Assembly (NCBI GenBank): GCA_019639135.1
Contig: JAHBSL010000007.1
Span: forward strand, 1 to 64,000
Length of the DNA: 64,000 bases
DNA from: Acidobacteriota bacterium
GTDB taxonomy: Bacteria; Acidobacteriota; Blastocatellia; Pyrinomonadales; Pyrinomonadaceae
Reading direction: 5' to 3'
Below the pieces are notes generated by a model, which worked only from the letters and a program-made list of their open reading frames with translations, searched no databases and had not been told where the DNA came from. This document shows positions 8,348 to 17,834 of this stretch, piece by piece. Both the position numbers and the translations under genes were made by a program. Position 1 is the stretch's first letter; every line of letters begins with the position of its first letter.

Positions 8348-10438
8348 TTAGTACCCAAATTTCCCTGCTGTTTTATAGCCCTCTTCCCGCTCGACCAATG
8401 ATGCCTGTGTCGCGATAAGCCTGTTAATGTGGCCGGTCACCCATTCGTCCTTAACATTGAAGATCGTCTCGACATCGCGGTCCCATTTTGCCGGGTCCTG
8501 CTCGATGTAAACGAACTTCCATGCGTGAAGCGTTCCCGGGTTTGGGTAAAGCCCTTTGACGTAAGGTTTACGCAAAAAATTCGTCTTCTGCGTTTGCCAA
8601 GGCAGCACGGGCTGTTCCTGCATCACCATGAACTCTGCCTCGGCCATTTTCTCGAACCGTTTCTTCGGGTCCGGCTCACGGTTCGCGTCATCGATCAGCT
8701 TGTCGTAGGCTGGCTTGGTCCACCCGGTCGAACTGTCATTGTTCGGCCCGTAGAAAAGTTTTAGGAACGACATCGGGTCCATATAATCGCCGATCCAACC
8801 AGCACGGCCAAGCCCGCTATATTCAAGCTGTTTCCGCGTGTTAAGAAACGTCTTCCATTCCTGGTTCTTCAACTGTAGCGTGATGCCGAGGTTCTGCTTG
8901 AACTGGGCCTGAATGAACTCGGCGATCGATTTGTTGTTGTCGTTGGTGTTGTAGAGTATCTCGACCTGATCGACCGGAAAATTAGGACATGACCAACCGC
9001 TGCCGTTCTGCGTGACCGGAAATCCGGCCTCGGCAAGGAGCTTTCGGGCTTTCTCCGGATCGAACTTTCGTGCTTTCCATTCATCGAGACTGCTGCCGAT
9101 CTTCTTGAGCTCCCGGGCATAAACCTCGCTTCTTATCTGCTCGTATTCCGGGAAAAGTCCCTCGGGAGTAAAGTCGATAAGCGGCTGCGTCGTCTTTCGG
9201 AATGCTGCCATCGCATCGCGGTCAACGGCGAGTGCAAAAGCCTTACGCACCCGAACATCGTTCATCGGCGGCTTTGTAACATTGACCGTGTAGTACTCTA
9301 TCGCAACTTCCGGATGGTTCATATACTCATCCTTGAACTTGCTTACCGAATCTACCCAGGCGGCCGGTACCGTATGGTTATAGATCGCATCGACCTCGCC
9401 CGTCTTGTAAAGGTTCAGCATCGTTGTCTGTTCTTCAAGCGGGTAAAAGGCAATGCCGTCAAGGCGGACCATTTCTGCGTCCCAATAGTTCGGATCCTTC
9501 TCCACGACGACCCGGTCATACGGATGGTGCTCCTTGAGCTTGAATGGGCCGCTGGTGACGATGTTCTCCGGTTTGGTCCAGTCCTTGCCGTGTTTTTCTA
9601 TCGTCCCGCGATGAACAACGCGGAAGAACTGGTGCGGAAGCAGGCCCAAAAGAAAAGGGGCGGGCTGCTTGAGCTTGATCCGGAAAGTGTAATCATCTAC
9701 GGCCTCGACGCCGAGGTCTTCTGCCTTGACAGGCACAAGCTCGGCACCTTCGACAAGCGACTTGAGCTTCGGATTCTTTTCGAGTGCAGCGTTCCTTGAT
9801 TTTTCATCGCTTGGAACGGTTAACCGCATCGGGCCATCGATGAACTTCCGAAACTCGCTCAGGTTCGCGTCGGCCTGGGGCTGCGTTCCGGGGGCCGCCT
9901 CTTGCTTCTCGCCGTTTAGGTCAGATTCGAGCAGGAATCGACCGCTCTTGTCCCTAACGAAGGACCGCATCGAGTTGTACTCTTCGGCGTATTTGATGTA
10001 GTGGGCAAGGTAGGCATTCTTTGCCGCGAGCTCGGGGTCAAGCGCCCGCCGGAATGAATAGACAAAGTCCTGGGCTTTGATCGGGTCGCCGTTCGAAAAC
10101 TTCGCATTCTTGCGGAGTTTAAAGACATATTCCGTATTCTCTTGCCCTACTTCCCAACTCTCGGCTATTCCCGGTATCGGCTGCATCGTCCGCGGGTCGT
10201 ACTCGGTCAGGCCGTCGTAGAGCGACATCAACAGCCGAGCCTCCGGCTGTCCGGTCGGAACGGCCGGGTCGAGCGATTCGGGCTCCGAACCGGTTATGTA
10301 CCGGAGGACATTATCGCCAGGAGCCGCCGTTTTTCCGTAAAATCCTTCGGAGGCAACCCCGCCGCAGCCCGCAAGCAGCGACGAAAGAACCACCAACGCA
10401 TACACCGGGTGCAACTTACCTGATCGGATCAAAAACAT
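8348..10438 (-). CDS. oppA: Oligopeptide-binding lipoprotein (OppA family)
   Basis: A 696-residue substrate-binding lipoprotein with a type II signal peptide (lipobox LLAGC near residue 25). It carries family 5 solute-binding features: GSEPESLDPA, LYDGLTEYDP, AESWEV, FKLRKNAKFSNGDPIKAQDFVYSFRRAL and TSGPFKL. It is longer than the usual 540 or so residues because of an extra stretch of about 90 residues after the SFRRAL motif (about residues 145-240), which is charged and not recognised. It delivers peptides to OppBC and sits directly upstream of them. Confidence 0.9.
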   Translation of the reverse strand: MFLIRSGKLHPVYALVVLSSLLAGCGGVASEGFYGKTAAPGDNVLRYITGSEPESLDPAVPTGQPEARLLMSLYDGLTEYDPRTMQPIPGIAESWEVGQENTEYVFKLRKNAKFSNGDPIKAQDFVYSFRRALDPELAAKNAYLAHYIKYAEEYNSMRSFVRDKSGRFLLESDLNGEKQEAAPGTQPQADANLSEFRKFIDGPMRLTVPSDEKSRNAALEKNPKLKSLVEGAELVPVKAEDLGVEAVDDYTFRIKLKQPAPFLLGLLPHQFFRVVHRGTIEKHGKDWTKPENIVTSGPFKLKEHHPYDRVVVEKDPNYWDAEMVRLDGIAFYPLEEQTTMLNLYKTGEVDAIYNHTVPAAWVDSVSKFKDEYMNHPEVAIEYYTVNVTKPPMNDVRVRKAFALAVDRDAMAAFRKTTQPLIDFTPEGLFPEYEQIRSEVYARELKKIGSSLDEWKARKFDPEKARKLLAEAGFPVTQNGSGWSCPNFPVDQVEILYNTNDNNKSIAEFIQAQFKQNLGITLQLKNQEWKTFLNTRKQLEYSGLGRAGWIGDYMDPMSFLKLFYGPNNDSSTGWTKPAYDKLIDDANREPDPKKRFEKMAEAEFMVMQEQPVLPWQTQKTNFLRKPYVKGLYPNPGTLHAWKFVYIEQDPAKWDRDVETIFNVKDEWVTGHINRLIATQASLVEREEGYKTAGKFGY

Positions 10439-10552
10439 ATCAATTCACCGTTTAGGTCGCCTTTCAAGAGTTCAAGGCTTGGAAGCTATTGCTAAGAGGA
10501 GAGCATGAAAACTGCCCTTAAGTTATCACGACAGGGCACTTACGGGCAATCC

Positions 10553-12379
10553 TTATTTGCCGGTTCTGTCGGGTCCGATCGCACCGGCGAGCGGGTAGCC
10601 CTGCTCGATCGAAACCCGCTGCAGAAGCTGAAAGTCGAAACTGTTTGGCGTAAAGCCGCTGACGTACGGGCGAACCAAAGAATACGATGTCGGAAAATAG
10701 AGCGGAATCGCCGTCAGTTCGTAAAGCGCGTCCTCTTCGGACGATATGACGGCAGGAGCGGGTGTCGGCGTTGCCTGCGTCGCAGTATTGTTGCCGCTAT
10801 TTGCCACATTCGGTGTCGGAGACGGCGAAGGCGCCGGTGCGAGCGGAGAGCGGAATCCGGGACCAAAGATCGCCCCGAGATTGTAGTGAGAGTCAGGTGT
10901 TTGCAGGACCATCCCGCGGCGGATCAGGTCAAACTCCCCTGCCGCCCGGGCCTGCTCGACCTCGGCAGATTCGAGCACTACGATCTCCGTCTCGATATTA
11001 AGTGTCTCCTTCCACATCGCCGCGACGCTGCGGGCGATGCGCTGCTGCGTGTCGTTGCGGTTGACGATCAACCTGACGGTGGGAAAGCCCTGCCCGTTCT
11101 CAAACCCCGCATTCCGCAATAGCTCGCGGGCACGCGTCCTGTCCTGCAAGAGGTTCGAGGCCGCCGCAGACCCGAAGGGAAAAATGCTGAACGCCGGAGT
11201 CGTCGAACCCTCAAGCTCGCCCTCGGCAAGCCGCTCCCGTTCAATGGCTATCGCGAGAGCTTCGCGAACGCGGCGGTCGCTGAATGGTCGCCTCGTGGCA
11301 TTTACCTCATAGAAGTTCAGCGCAGCAAACTGCGTCCGCCGGAAGTCGTCGTAAGGAAGCAAAAGCTTTAAAAGCACCGGTGAGAACTCGGCATTGGTGA
11401 TCACATCGATCCGCCCCGCTCGGTAACCATCGAGCGCCGACTCGATCGTCTCAGCGGCTATCATATCGACGCGTTCAAGCCGAACACTTTCGCATCCCCA
11501 ATAGGTCTCCGACCGCGTCAGCCGAACCATCGCGACCGATGCTTCGCTGATCACGAATGGCCCGTTGGTTATTGTTACTGCGTTGATCGAATTTTCGGCC
11601 AGCCCTTCGCCACCCGGCGGAACAGGCCGAAAGATGACATGGGCGACGAGCTTTGGGAATTCGGGATCGGGCCGGTTCAATGTAACCACCAGCGTCCGTG
11701 CATCTGCGGCCACGGCCCCGAAACCCGTCGCAAGGCTGGTCTCCACGGCTGTCGTCTCTGTGGATGTATCTGCGGTCTCCAGGCGCAGCAAACCGGCCGC
11801 GTTAAACTTCGGCCGCAGTGAAAGCGAACTCAGCACACTGGTTGGGCCGTTAACCGTCTGGCTCGGCACGGCCGCAACCCCGCGCGCTCTTTCAACACCG
11901 ACTATGGTTTCAAGCAGTGCCCGGTGCGGTGCCCGCGGCACGAGGTCGGCTGCCCGCTTCCACGAGCGGACAAAGTCTTCGGCCGTCACCGCGGCGCCGT
12001 TCGACCATTTCAGCCCGTCGCGAAGCCGAAACGTCCAGACTGTTGAATCCCCGTTCGCCTCCCAGCTCTCGGCAGCGGCCGGAATAGCTTCGAGCGTTGC
12101 CGGGTCGATGTCCGTCAACCCTTCGAAGATCGCACGTGCGATATCTGCCTCCGGTGCCGCAGCGGCACGAGCCGGGTCGATGGTCTTTGGTGAACGGCCG
12201 TTGCTCCAGCGAAGATGGCCGGCCGATGGCGGAGGTGTGTCGGCGAAATAAGAGCTTGCGTTACCGGGCCCGAATTCGGAACATGCGGCGAGCGCCAAGG
12301 TGACGCACACCAAGCTGAGAAGGCTAAGCCCTCTTAAGCTCGGAATACACCATGTTGACCTGTTCTCGGGTCTCATCAA
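10553..12379 (-). CDS. Second oligopeptide-binding lipoprotein of the opp operon
   Basis: A 608-residue family 5 solute-binding protein with a lipobox (ALAAC near residue 33). It has RSPKTIDPARA, FRLRDGLKWSNGAAVTAEDFVRSWKRA, TNGPFVI and the periplasmic lobes expected for OppA-like proteins. A proline/threonine-rich insert (APAPSPSPTPNVAN...TPTPAPAV) lies near residues 530-560. The N-terminus overlaps the end of coaE by 56 bases; a later start would cut the signal peptide, so the overlap is kept. It lies 114 bases upstream of oppA, so the importer appears to have two receptors, perhaps with different peptide preferences (inference). Confidence 0.85.
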   Translation of the reverse strand: MMRPENRSTWCIPSLRGLSLLSLVCVTLALAACSEFGPGNASSYFADTPPPSAGHLRWSNGRSPKTIDPARAAAAPEADIARAIFEGLTDIDPATLEAIPAAAESWEANGDSTVWTFRLRDGLKWSNGAAVTAEDFVRSWKRAADLVPRAPHRALLETIVGVERARGVAAVPSQTVNGPTSVLSSLSLRPKFNAAGLLRLETADTSTETTAVETSLATGFGAVAADARTLVVTLNRPDPEFPKLVAHVIFRPVPPGGEGLAENSINAVTITNGPFVISEASVAMVRLTRSETYWGCESVRLERVDMIAAETIESALDGYRAGRIDVITNAEFSPVLLKLLLPYDDFRRTQFAALNFYEVNATRRPFSDRRVREALAIAIERERLAEGELEGSTTPAFSIFPFGSAAASNLLQDRTRARELLRNAGFENGQGFPTVRLIVNRNDTQQRIARSVAAMWKETLNIETEIVVLESAEVEQARAAGEFDLIRRGMVLQTPDSHYNLGAIFGPGFRSPLAPAPSPSPTPNVANSGNNTATQATPTPAPAVISSEEDALYELTAIPLYFPTSYSLVRPYVSGFTPNSFDFQLLQRVSIEQGYPLAGAIGPDRTGK

Positions 12380-12923
12380 ATCCTGCGGAGGTATCTATCA
12401 AATGGTCGGCGAAACGCTTCTTTTCTTCCTGCGGCATCTGTGCCCTGATCCTCGCTTTGGCGTCCTCTTCGGAAAGCCCGTCGCGTTTCATCAGGCGCTC
12501 AAGTTGGATATCGGGCTCGCACCAAACGACGATCAGTTTATCGAATCGTTTGTAACCGCCGGATTCGATCATCAACGCGGCATCGATGATCGCTATCCCG
12601 TTCGGGTCGCCTGCTTCGACGAGGCGTATCCACTCATCCTGAGCTTCGATCACCAGCGGATGAACGATCGCGTTGAGGCGTTCGCGCTTGTCCTTGTCGG
12701 CAAAGACTATCGCCCCGAGCTTTTTCCGGTCAAGCTCGCCCGAGGCCTGAAGCACGTCGTTCCCGAATGCTTCAACTATCCGGCTCAAACCCTTCGTGCC
12801 GGGCTCGACGACCTCGCGGGCGGTTTGGTCGGCATCAAGGACGTGGCAGCCGAGTTCGCGAAAAACCTCGCAAACATTGCTTTTACCGACCGCGATCGAA
12901 CCTGTTAGCCCAACCCTGAGCAT
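12324..12923 (-). CDS. coaE: Dephospho-CoA kinase
   Basis: A 199-residue kinase catalysing the last step of coenzyme A synthesis, phosphorylating dephospho-CoA with ATP. It starts MLRVGLTGSIAVGKSNV, where GSIAVGKS is the P-loop. It continues with the conserved DADQTAREVVEPG and the HPLV segment. The length matches the family. It begins 3 bases after the MazG-like gene ends and overlaps the start of the downstream binding-protein gene. Confidence 0.95.
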   Translation of the reverse strand: MLRVGLTGSIAVGKSNVCEVFRELGCHVLDADQTAREVVEPGTKGLSRIVEAFGNDVLQASGELDRKKLGAIVFADKDKRERLNAIVHPLVIEAQDEWIRLVEAGDPNGIAIIDAALMIESGGYKRFDKLIVVWCEPDIQLERLMKRDGLSEEDAKARIRAQMPQEEKKRFADHLIDTSAGFDETREQVNMVYSELKRA

Positions 12924-12926
12924 CGC

Positions 12927-13226
12927 TCACTTCCCGTGCCGCTTCGCGAGCTTATCGACGTTGTACGCAGCGATCTCGCCGAGCGTAAGGTCAAGCTCAT
13001 CTGCACATGCCGAGATATACCAAAGCACATCGCCGAGTTCGTCCTTGAGCTTTGCTCGGGTTTCCTCAGTCAGTAGCCCGCCGTGGTCGCGTTGTATCTT
13101 TTTGACGATGTTCGCGACCTCACCGGCTTCGCCTGCAAGCCCGAGCGTCGGGTATTCAAGGTTCTCAAGCCGACGCGGATAAAGGGCCGTCTTGCTGGCG
13201 GCCGATTGATATTCTTCGAAGGTCAT
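12927..13226 (-). CDS. MazG-like nucleotide pyrophosphohydrolase
   Basis: A 99-residue all-alpha NTP pyrophosphatase. The family signature is clear: GLAGEAGEVANIVKK gives the EXXE metal site and KDELGDVLWYISACAD gives the second EXXD site. Such small MazG-like enzymes hydrolyse nucleoside triphosphates, often damaged or non-canonical ones. It lies between folD (16-base gap) and coaE (3-base gap) in the same transcript. Confidence 0.88.
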   Translation of the reverse strand: MTFEEYQSAASKTALYPRRLENLEYPTLGLAGEAGEVANIVKKIQRDHGGLLTEETRAKLKDELGDVLWYISACADELDLTLGEIAAYNVDKLAKRHGK

Positions 13227-13242
13227 AATTCAAGTGTAGAGA

Positions 13243-14163
13243 CTAGCCGATGCCACGCCTCAGCTTTGCAGCCCTGAGCGTATTCTTCATTAACATCGCA
13301 ACGGTCAAGAGCCCAACGCCGCCTGGAACAGGCGTAAAGGCCCCGGCTCGCTCCATCGCCTCTTTGGGATTTACGTCGCCGACCAGTGTAAAGCCACGCT
13401 TCTCGATCGCGGCCAGGCGTTTTGGCAATTCGTCTTCGGAAAAAAGCTCGGCCGCCATTGCCGGGTCGGACACATTATTTATTCCAACGTCGATGACCGT
13501 CGCATCTTCCGCAATGTGCTCGCCGCGGACAAACCCGGCACGCCCGATCGCGGCAACGAGGATATCGGCCTGCGATGTGACGAGAGCGAGATCGCTCGTC
13601 CGCGAATGGCAGATCGTGACGGTCGCGTTCTCCTGAAGCAGCAGCATCGCCATTGGCTTTCCGACAATGTTACTCCGGCCGAGAACAACCGCGTTCTTGC
13701 CCGCGATCGCGACCCCGGAACGCTTCAAGATCTCGATCACGCCCGCTGGCGTACACGGCACAAGGGCATCTTGCCCCTGCGAGAGCCGCCCGACGTTCAT
13801 CGGGTGAAAGCCGTCAACGTCTTTCGCCGGGTCGATCGCCTCAAGTATCTCTCGTTCATTGACGTGGCCGGGCAGCGGCAGTTGAACGAGAATGCCGTCA
13901 ATATCGTCACGCGAATTCAGTTCCTTTACTATCGCGAGGATCTCGTCCCCGGTCGTTTCCGCCGGAAGATGGATATGCTCCGAGTGCATGCCGAGTTCTT
14001 CGGTCGTCTTCACCTTGCTGCCGACGTAAACCGCCGATGCCGAATCTTCGCCGATGCGGACCACCGCAAGCCCCGGACGAAACCGCAGGGCCGCGACCTC
14101 CGCCGCAACCTCGGCCTTGATCTCATCGGCGATCGGCTTTCCGCTAAGCAATCGAGCTGTCAT
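13243..14163 (-). CDS. folD: Bifunctional methylenetetrahydrofolate dehydrogenase/cyclohydrolase FolD
   Basis: A 306-residue cytoplasmic enzyme that interconverts 5,10-methylene- and 10-formyl-tetrahydrofolate. It shows YVGSKVKTTEELG with the catalytic Lys, GILVQLPLPGHV, PAKDVDGFHP, the dinucleotide loop VVLGRSNIVGKPMAMLL and the C-terminal PVPGGVGLLTVAML motif. The frame extends 22 codons further upstream, but homologues begin near MTARLLSGKPIADEIK, so the start is put at 14163. It heads the long minus-strand gene train. Confidence 0.93.
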   Translation of the reverse strand: MTARLLSGKPIADEIKAEVAAEVAALRFRPGLAVVRIGEDSASAVYVGSKVKTTEELGMHSEHIHLPAETTGDEILAIVKELNSRDDIDGILVQLPLPGHVNEREILEAIDPAKDVDGFHPMNVGRLSQGQDALVPCTPAGVIEILKRSGVAIAGKNAVVLGRSNIVGKPMAMLLLQENATVTICHSRTSDLALVTSQADILVAAIGRAGFVRGEHIAEDATVIDVGINNVSDPAMAAELFSEDELPKRLAAIEKRGFTLVGDVNPKEAMERAGAFTPVPGGVGLLTVAMLMKNTLRAAKLRRGIG

Positions 14164-14369
14164 AAACCTCTGGATTCTACCGCATCGGACCCGGAATGTC
14201 AGTTTGGTTCTACGGGCTTTAACCGGCAAAAACTAACCGGTTTTTCGGAATATCCGTCGATTGGGTATTTTTTTCGGGCAAGTTTAGCCGATTTTTCGCA
14301 AAAACGCCGCCTATCGCCGTCAAAAGTTTTATACGAGACAATTTTCGGCCGGCCGCCAAACAAGATCGA

Positions 14370-15311
14370 ATGAAGATCGCAGGAAAAAAATTCACCATCA
14401 CGGCAATAACGCTGGCCATCGCGGCCATCGCGTTTTCGGCCGTTGCCGCCGTTCCCGAGGACCCGACAGTTTTCCGGCCCGCAAGCTCGACGTGGTTCAA
14501 GCAGGATGCCGATGAGAACGGTGCTTTTTCAGCCGTAAAGTGGGGAATCGAAGGCGACATTCCGCTTTCTGCCGACTTCGATGGCGACGGCATTCGGGAC
14601 ACGGCAGTTTGGCGTCCTTCGACAGGCGTTTGGTATATCCTGCGAACTACCGATGGCAACGTCGACCATTTCACCTGGGGAATGACGACCCAGCACCCGA
14701 CCGGCGGCTTGGCGGATGTTCCCGTTCCGGCAGATTTCGACGGCGATGGCCGTGCCGATATCGCGGTTTTCCGCCCCGATACCAGCACGTGGTATGTACT
14801 CACATCCCTTAGCGGTTACGACCACCGGAATGCGGTTTACTTCCAGTGGGGACAGTTTGGCGACGTGCCGGTCGAAGCCGATTACGACGGAGACGGAAGG
14901 ACGGACTTTGCTATCTTCCGCCCGCTCGGTAATAGATGGTTCATCTCGCAAAGCTCGAACGGCGAACCGCGTATCGTCACCTTTGGCACATCGGGCCCTG
15001 ACCAGCTTGTTCCCGCCGACTACAATGGCGATGGCCGTGCCGAGGTCGCCATCTTCCGCGAAGGCGAATGGCACACTTTTGACCTCGCGAGCGGACAGGT
15101 CGAATCGACCATCTTCGGCCCGGCAAGCGGAACGCCGGCACCTGCCGATTACGACGGCGACGGTGAGCTCGACCTAGCGGTTTTCGACCGCGGAAATTGG
15201 TACATATTCCGGTCAACGACCGGTGGACTTACTACGCTTCAATTTGGAAGCGAAGGCGATATGCCCCTCAGCGGTCATAAGGCGAAACAAAGTATTGTTG
15301 CAGTGCCCTGA
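14370..15311 (+). CDS. Secreted FG-GAP/VCBS-like repeat protein
   Basis: A 313-residue exported protein with a signal peptide (MKIAGKKFTITAITLAIAAIAFSAVAA). It carries five repeats of the form DFDGDGIRDTAVWRP...W, plus a degenerate first unit (DPTVFRPASSTWF). The DxDGDG loops look calcium-binding, as in FG-GAP propellers. It is the same repeat family as the C-terminus of the YVTN protein at 15-3446. The gene is monocistronic, divergent from folD and closed by a strong terminator. The function is probably extracellular binding; no catalytic motif is seen. Confidence 0.85.
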   Translation: MKIAGKKFTITAITLAIAAIAFSAVAAVPEDPTVFRPASSTWFKQDADENGAFSAVKWGIEGDIPLSADFDGDGIRDTAVWRPSTGVWYILRTTDGNVDHFTWGMTTQHPTGGLADVPVPADFDGDGRADIAVFRPDTSTWYVLTSLSGYDHRNAVYFQWGQFGDVPVEADYDGDGRTDFAIFRPLGNRWFISQSSNGEPRIVTFGTSGPDQLVPADYNGDGRAEVAIFREGEWHTFDLASGQVESTIFGPASGTPAPADYDGDGELDLAVFDRGNWYIFRSTTGGLTTLQFGSEGDMPLSGHKAKQSIVAVP

Positions 15312-15347
15312 CCGATCTTTTCCCCCGAATGTCGCATTAGCGAGTTT

Positions 15348-15380
15348 GAGAAGTTCTTCGGAACTTCTCTTTTTTTTCTT
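15348..15380 (+). terminator. Rho-independent terminator with UUCG tetraloop
   Basis: A perfect 9-base stem GAGAAGTTC / GAACTTCTC closes a TTCG tetraloop (15357-15360) and is followed directly by TTTTTTTTCTT. It sits 37 bases behind the FG-GAP gene stop and 20 bases before the next gene. Confidence 0.93.
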
Positions 15381-15399
15381 GAAACGGTAAGGTTGCGGT

Positions 15400-17769
15400 G
15401 TGCGTTTTCTTGTCTCGGCAATCATCATTCTAACCCTTTCGACCGGGACGCTTTCGGCTCAATCGCCGGCGCCGCCGGTTCCCTTTTCGAATGCGTTCTT
15501 GCGTGATGACCTTGCGGCTGTGCTGTCCGAGCTGCGGCTTGCCGAGATGTCCGATCCGGCAGCGTTTGCCGCCGCTGACCTTGACTACCTTGCGGCAAAG
15601 ATGTCGCTCGAGACCGGCGATCATGCAGCGGCCGCCGCTTATTTCCTGAAGGCTTCCGCTCGTCCCGATGGGCTCGGCGGGTTTTCGCTTTTTCATCTCG
15701 CCGGAGTGTTACGGGCCTCAGGCGGCTTCCTTCCCGAACGTGTCCTTCTCGAAGAGCTTACGCTTTATTACCCAAAGGGCTTCGCGGCTGAGGCCGCCGG
15801 CCGCCGAAATACCGAAAACTTTTTCGAGTCCGGTGATCATCTCTCAACCATCCGCCGCATCGAATCACTAGATCGGGCGGCAGGGCCGGCTAATGCAGCG
15901 ATCGACACCTCGCGGCCCGACCGGCTAATGCTCGCCCGCTCTCTCGATGCGATCAATGAAAAAGCGCGTTCGCGGCAGATCATCGATGAGTTGATCCGGA
16001 CCGATGACCCGGCCGAGCCGGATGATGTTTCACTGGAGGCCGTTAGAATCCTCGATGCGTCGAGCGGAGAATCCGTTTCCGAACTTCTGCCGGCCGACCA
16101 CATGGCCCGTGGGCGTATCTATCAGTTCAACCGAGACTTCGTCGCCGCACGCAGGCACTTTCTCGAGATAGTCAATAGCCACTCCGGGTTTGACTCCGCC
16201 GCAGAGGCGACCTACCTTATCGGCCGCGGCTACGCTCTCGAACGGAACTTCCCGGATGCAATGGACTGGTTCGAGCGGGTCGCCGAGCAATACCCGATGG
16301 ACCCAATCGCGAAGGACGCGCTCCTCCAGCTCGGCTCGGCTTACGCTCGGGTTGGCAAGGCTCGTGAATCGGTCGCCCGATACTCGCGTTACATTGATTC
16401 TTATCCAGAAGATGAACGGCTCGACCGGGCGTATCTAAATCCGGTCGATGTCGCCCGCGACCTCGGCACTGACGTCGAAGCTCTTCGCCGGGCAGCGACG
16501 GCGGCTGAGAAGTTCCGCGGCAAGACCGCTGAGGCCCAAGCCGTTTTCGCTGAGGCTCGGATACACATTTCACTTGCGGATTGGCCCAAAGCTCTCGACG
16601 CGCTCGACCGGCTTTTGCAACTTAACGACCTTGGCGGCTCTCGCGTGCCGGGCGGAACCACGCGTGATGAGGTCAGCTTCCTTCGCGGATTTGTCCTCGA
16701 ACAGATCGGCCGGTTTCCTGAGGCGATAGATACTTTTCTCGGCGTACCCGACGGCCGCAATTCTTATTACGGATGGCGTGCGACCGAAAGGCTTCAGGAG
16801 CTGGGCGATTCGACCGTAGCGGCCGAGGCGATCTCGGTTGCCGCAGCCCGGCTCCGCACTGAGGCGGCCGCCGGCGACAGCGAAAGGCAGCGAAAGGCAC
16901 TTCAGGCGCTTCTCCGTATCATCACCAATGAAGGCGAACGTAACAGCGTGCTTGCCCGGCTTCGTGAGATCTATTCGAGGACTCCTGGTTACTCGCAGCT
17001 TCCCTCGCCGGAGCCCTTCACTCCGGCACGTGCTTTTGACGAGATGGGTGAAGCCCCTTGCATCGCCGCGGCCAGGCGACTCTACGACTTCGGCATTTAC
17101 GATGAGGCATCCTTCCTTCTCTCCGAAGGCAATGCGGACGTAAAAGATGCACCTTCGCTTACCGAGCTCTTTGCAAAAAGCGACCTTGCCTTTATCGGCG
17201 TCCGTGCGGCTGAACCGCTTTGGAAGCCGCTTCCCGCTGACTTTTATCCCGAACTTCTCGTCGGCGATGAGGCTCGATACGTTTATCCCGTACCATTTCG
17301 TCGGCGACTTGTTGTCGAGGCCGGCGAGCGAAACATTGACCCGCGGCTTCTCCTTTCGATAATGCGGCAGGAGTCGCGCTTTCGTCCGGACGTGAAGTCC
17401 TCAGCGGCGGCCCGCGGATTGATGCAGTTCATCCCTTCGACGTCCAGAGATATCGCTCGCGAACTCGCCATCACCAACTTCTCCGATGAACATCTCTTTG
17501 ATGCCGGCACAGCGATACTCTTCGGGTCGCAATATGTCTCCGGCCTTTTTCGCCAGTTCCCTAACCAGCCCGAAGCCGTTGCCGCAAGCTACAACGGCGG
17601 CGAGGACAACATGCAGCGATGGTTGACCCGCTCGAAAGCCCAATCTCCGGATCGCTATGTTTCAGAGATCGCCTTCGCTCAGACAAAGGAATACGTCTTG
17701 AAGGTAATGTCAAACTACCGGATGTATCAGCTACTCTACGACGAACAGCTTCGCCCAAGGAGCCAATAG
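15400..17769 (+). CDS. Slt-type soluble lytic murein transglycosylase
   Basis: A 789-residue periplasmic enzyme with a GTG start and a signal peptide (VRFLVSAIIILTLSTGTLSAQ). A long alpha-superhelical, TPR-like region fills residues of about 30-600. A C-terminal goose-lysozyme-like SLT domain follows, with IDPRLLLSIMRQESRFRPDVKSSAAARGLMQFIPSTSR; the Glu of RQES is the catalytic residue. AASYNGG and YV..I...T.EYV complete the fold. It cleaves peptidoglycan glycan strands to give 1,6-anhydro ends. The domain order matches Slt70. Confidence 0.92.
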   Translation: MRFLVSAIIILTLSTGTLSAQSPAPPVPFSNAFLRDDLAAVLSELRLAEMSDPAAFAAADLDYLAAKMSLETGDHAAAAAYFLKASARPDGLGGFSLFHLAGVLRASGGFLPERVLLEELTLYYPKGFAAEAAGRRNTENFFESGDHLSTIRRIESLDRAAGPANAAIDTSRPDRLMLARSLDAINEKARSRQIIDELIRTDDPAEPDDVSLEAVRILDASSGESVSELLPADHMARGRIYQFNRDFVAARRHFLEIVNSHSGFDSAAEATYLIGRGYALERNFPDAMDWFERVAEQYPMDPIAKDALLQLGSAYARVGKARESVARYSRYIDSYPEDERLDRAYLNPVDVARDLGTDVEALRRAATAAEKFRGKTAEAQAVFAEARIHISLADWPKALDALDRLLQLNDLGGSRVPGGTTRDEVSFLRGFVLEQIGRFPEAIDTFLGVPDGRNSYYGWRATERLQELGDSTVAAEAISVAAARLRTEAAAGDSERQRKALQALLRIITNEGERNSVLARLREIYSRTPGYSQLPSPEPFTPARAFDEMGEAPCIAAARRLYDFGIYDEASFLLSEGNADVKDAPSLTELFAKSDLAFIGVRAAEPLWKPLPADFYPELLVGDEARYVYPVPFRRRLVVEAGERNIDPRLLLSIMRQESRFRPDVKSSAAARGLMQFIPSTSRDIARELAITNFSDEHLFDAGTAILFGSQYVSGLFRQFPNQPEAVAASYNGGEDNMQRWLTRSKAQSPDRYVSEIAFAQTKEYVLKVMSNYRMYQLLYDEQLRPRSQ

Positions 17770-17834
17770 ACCGATTCTTGTCGCTTGATTCGACTCCCTC
17801 TAAATCAGAGAATTAAGTTCAGGCAATTCAATTT

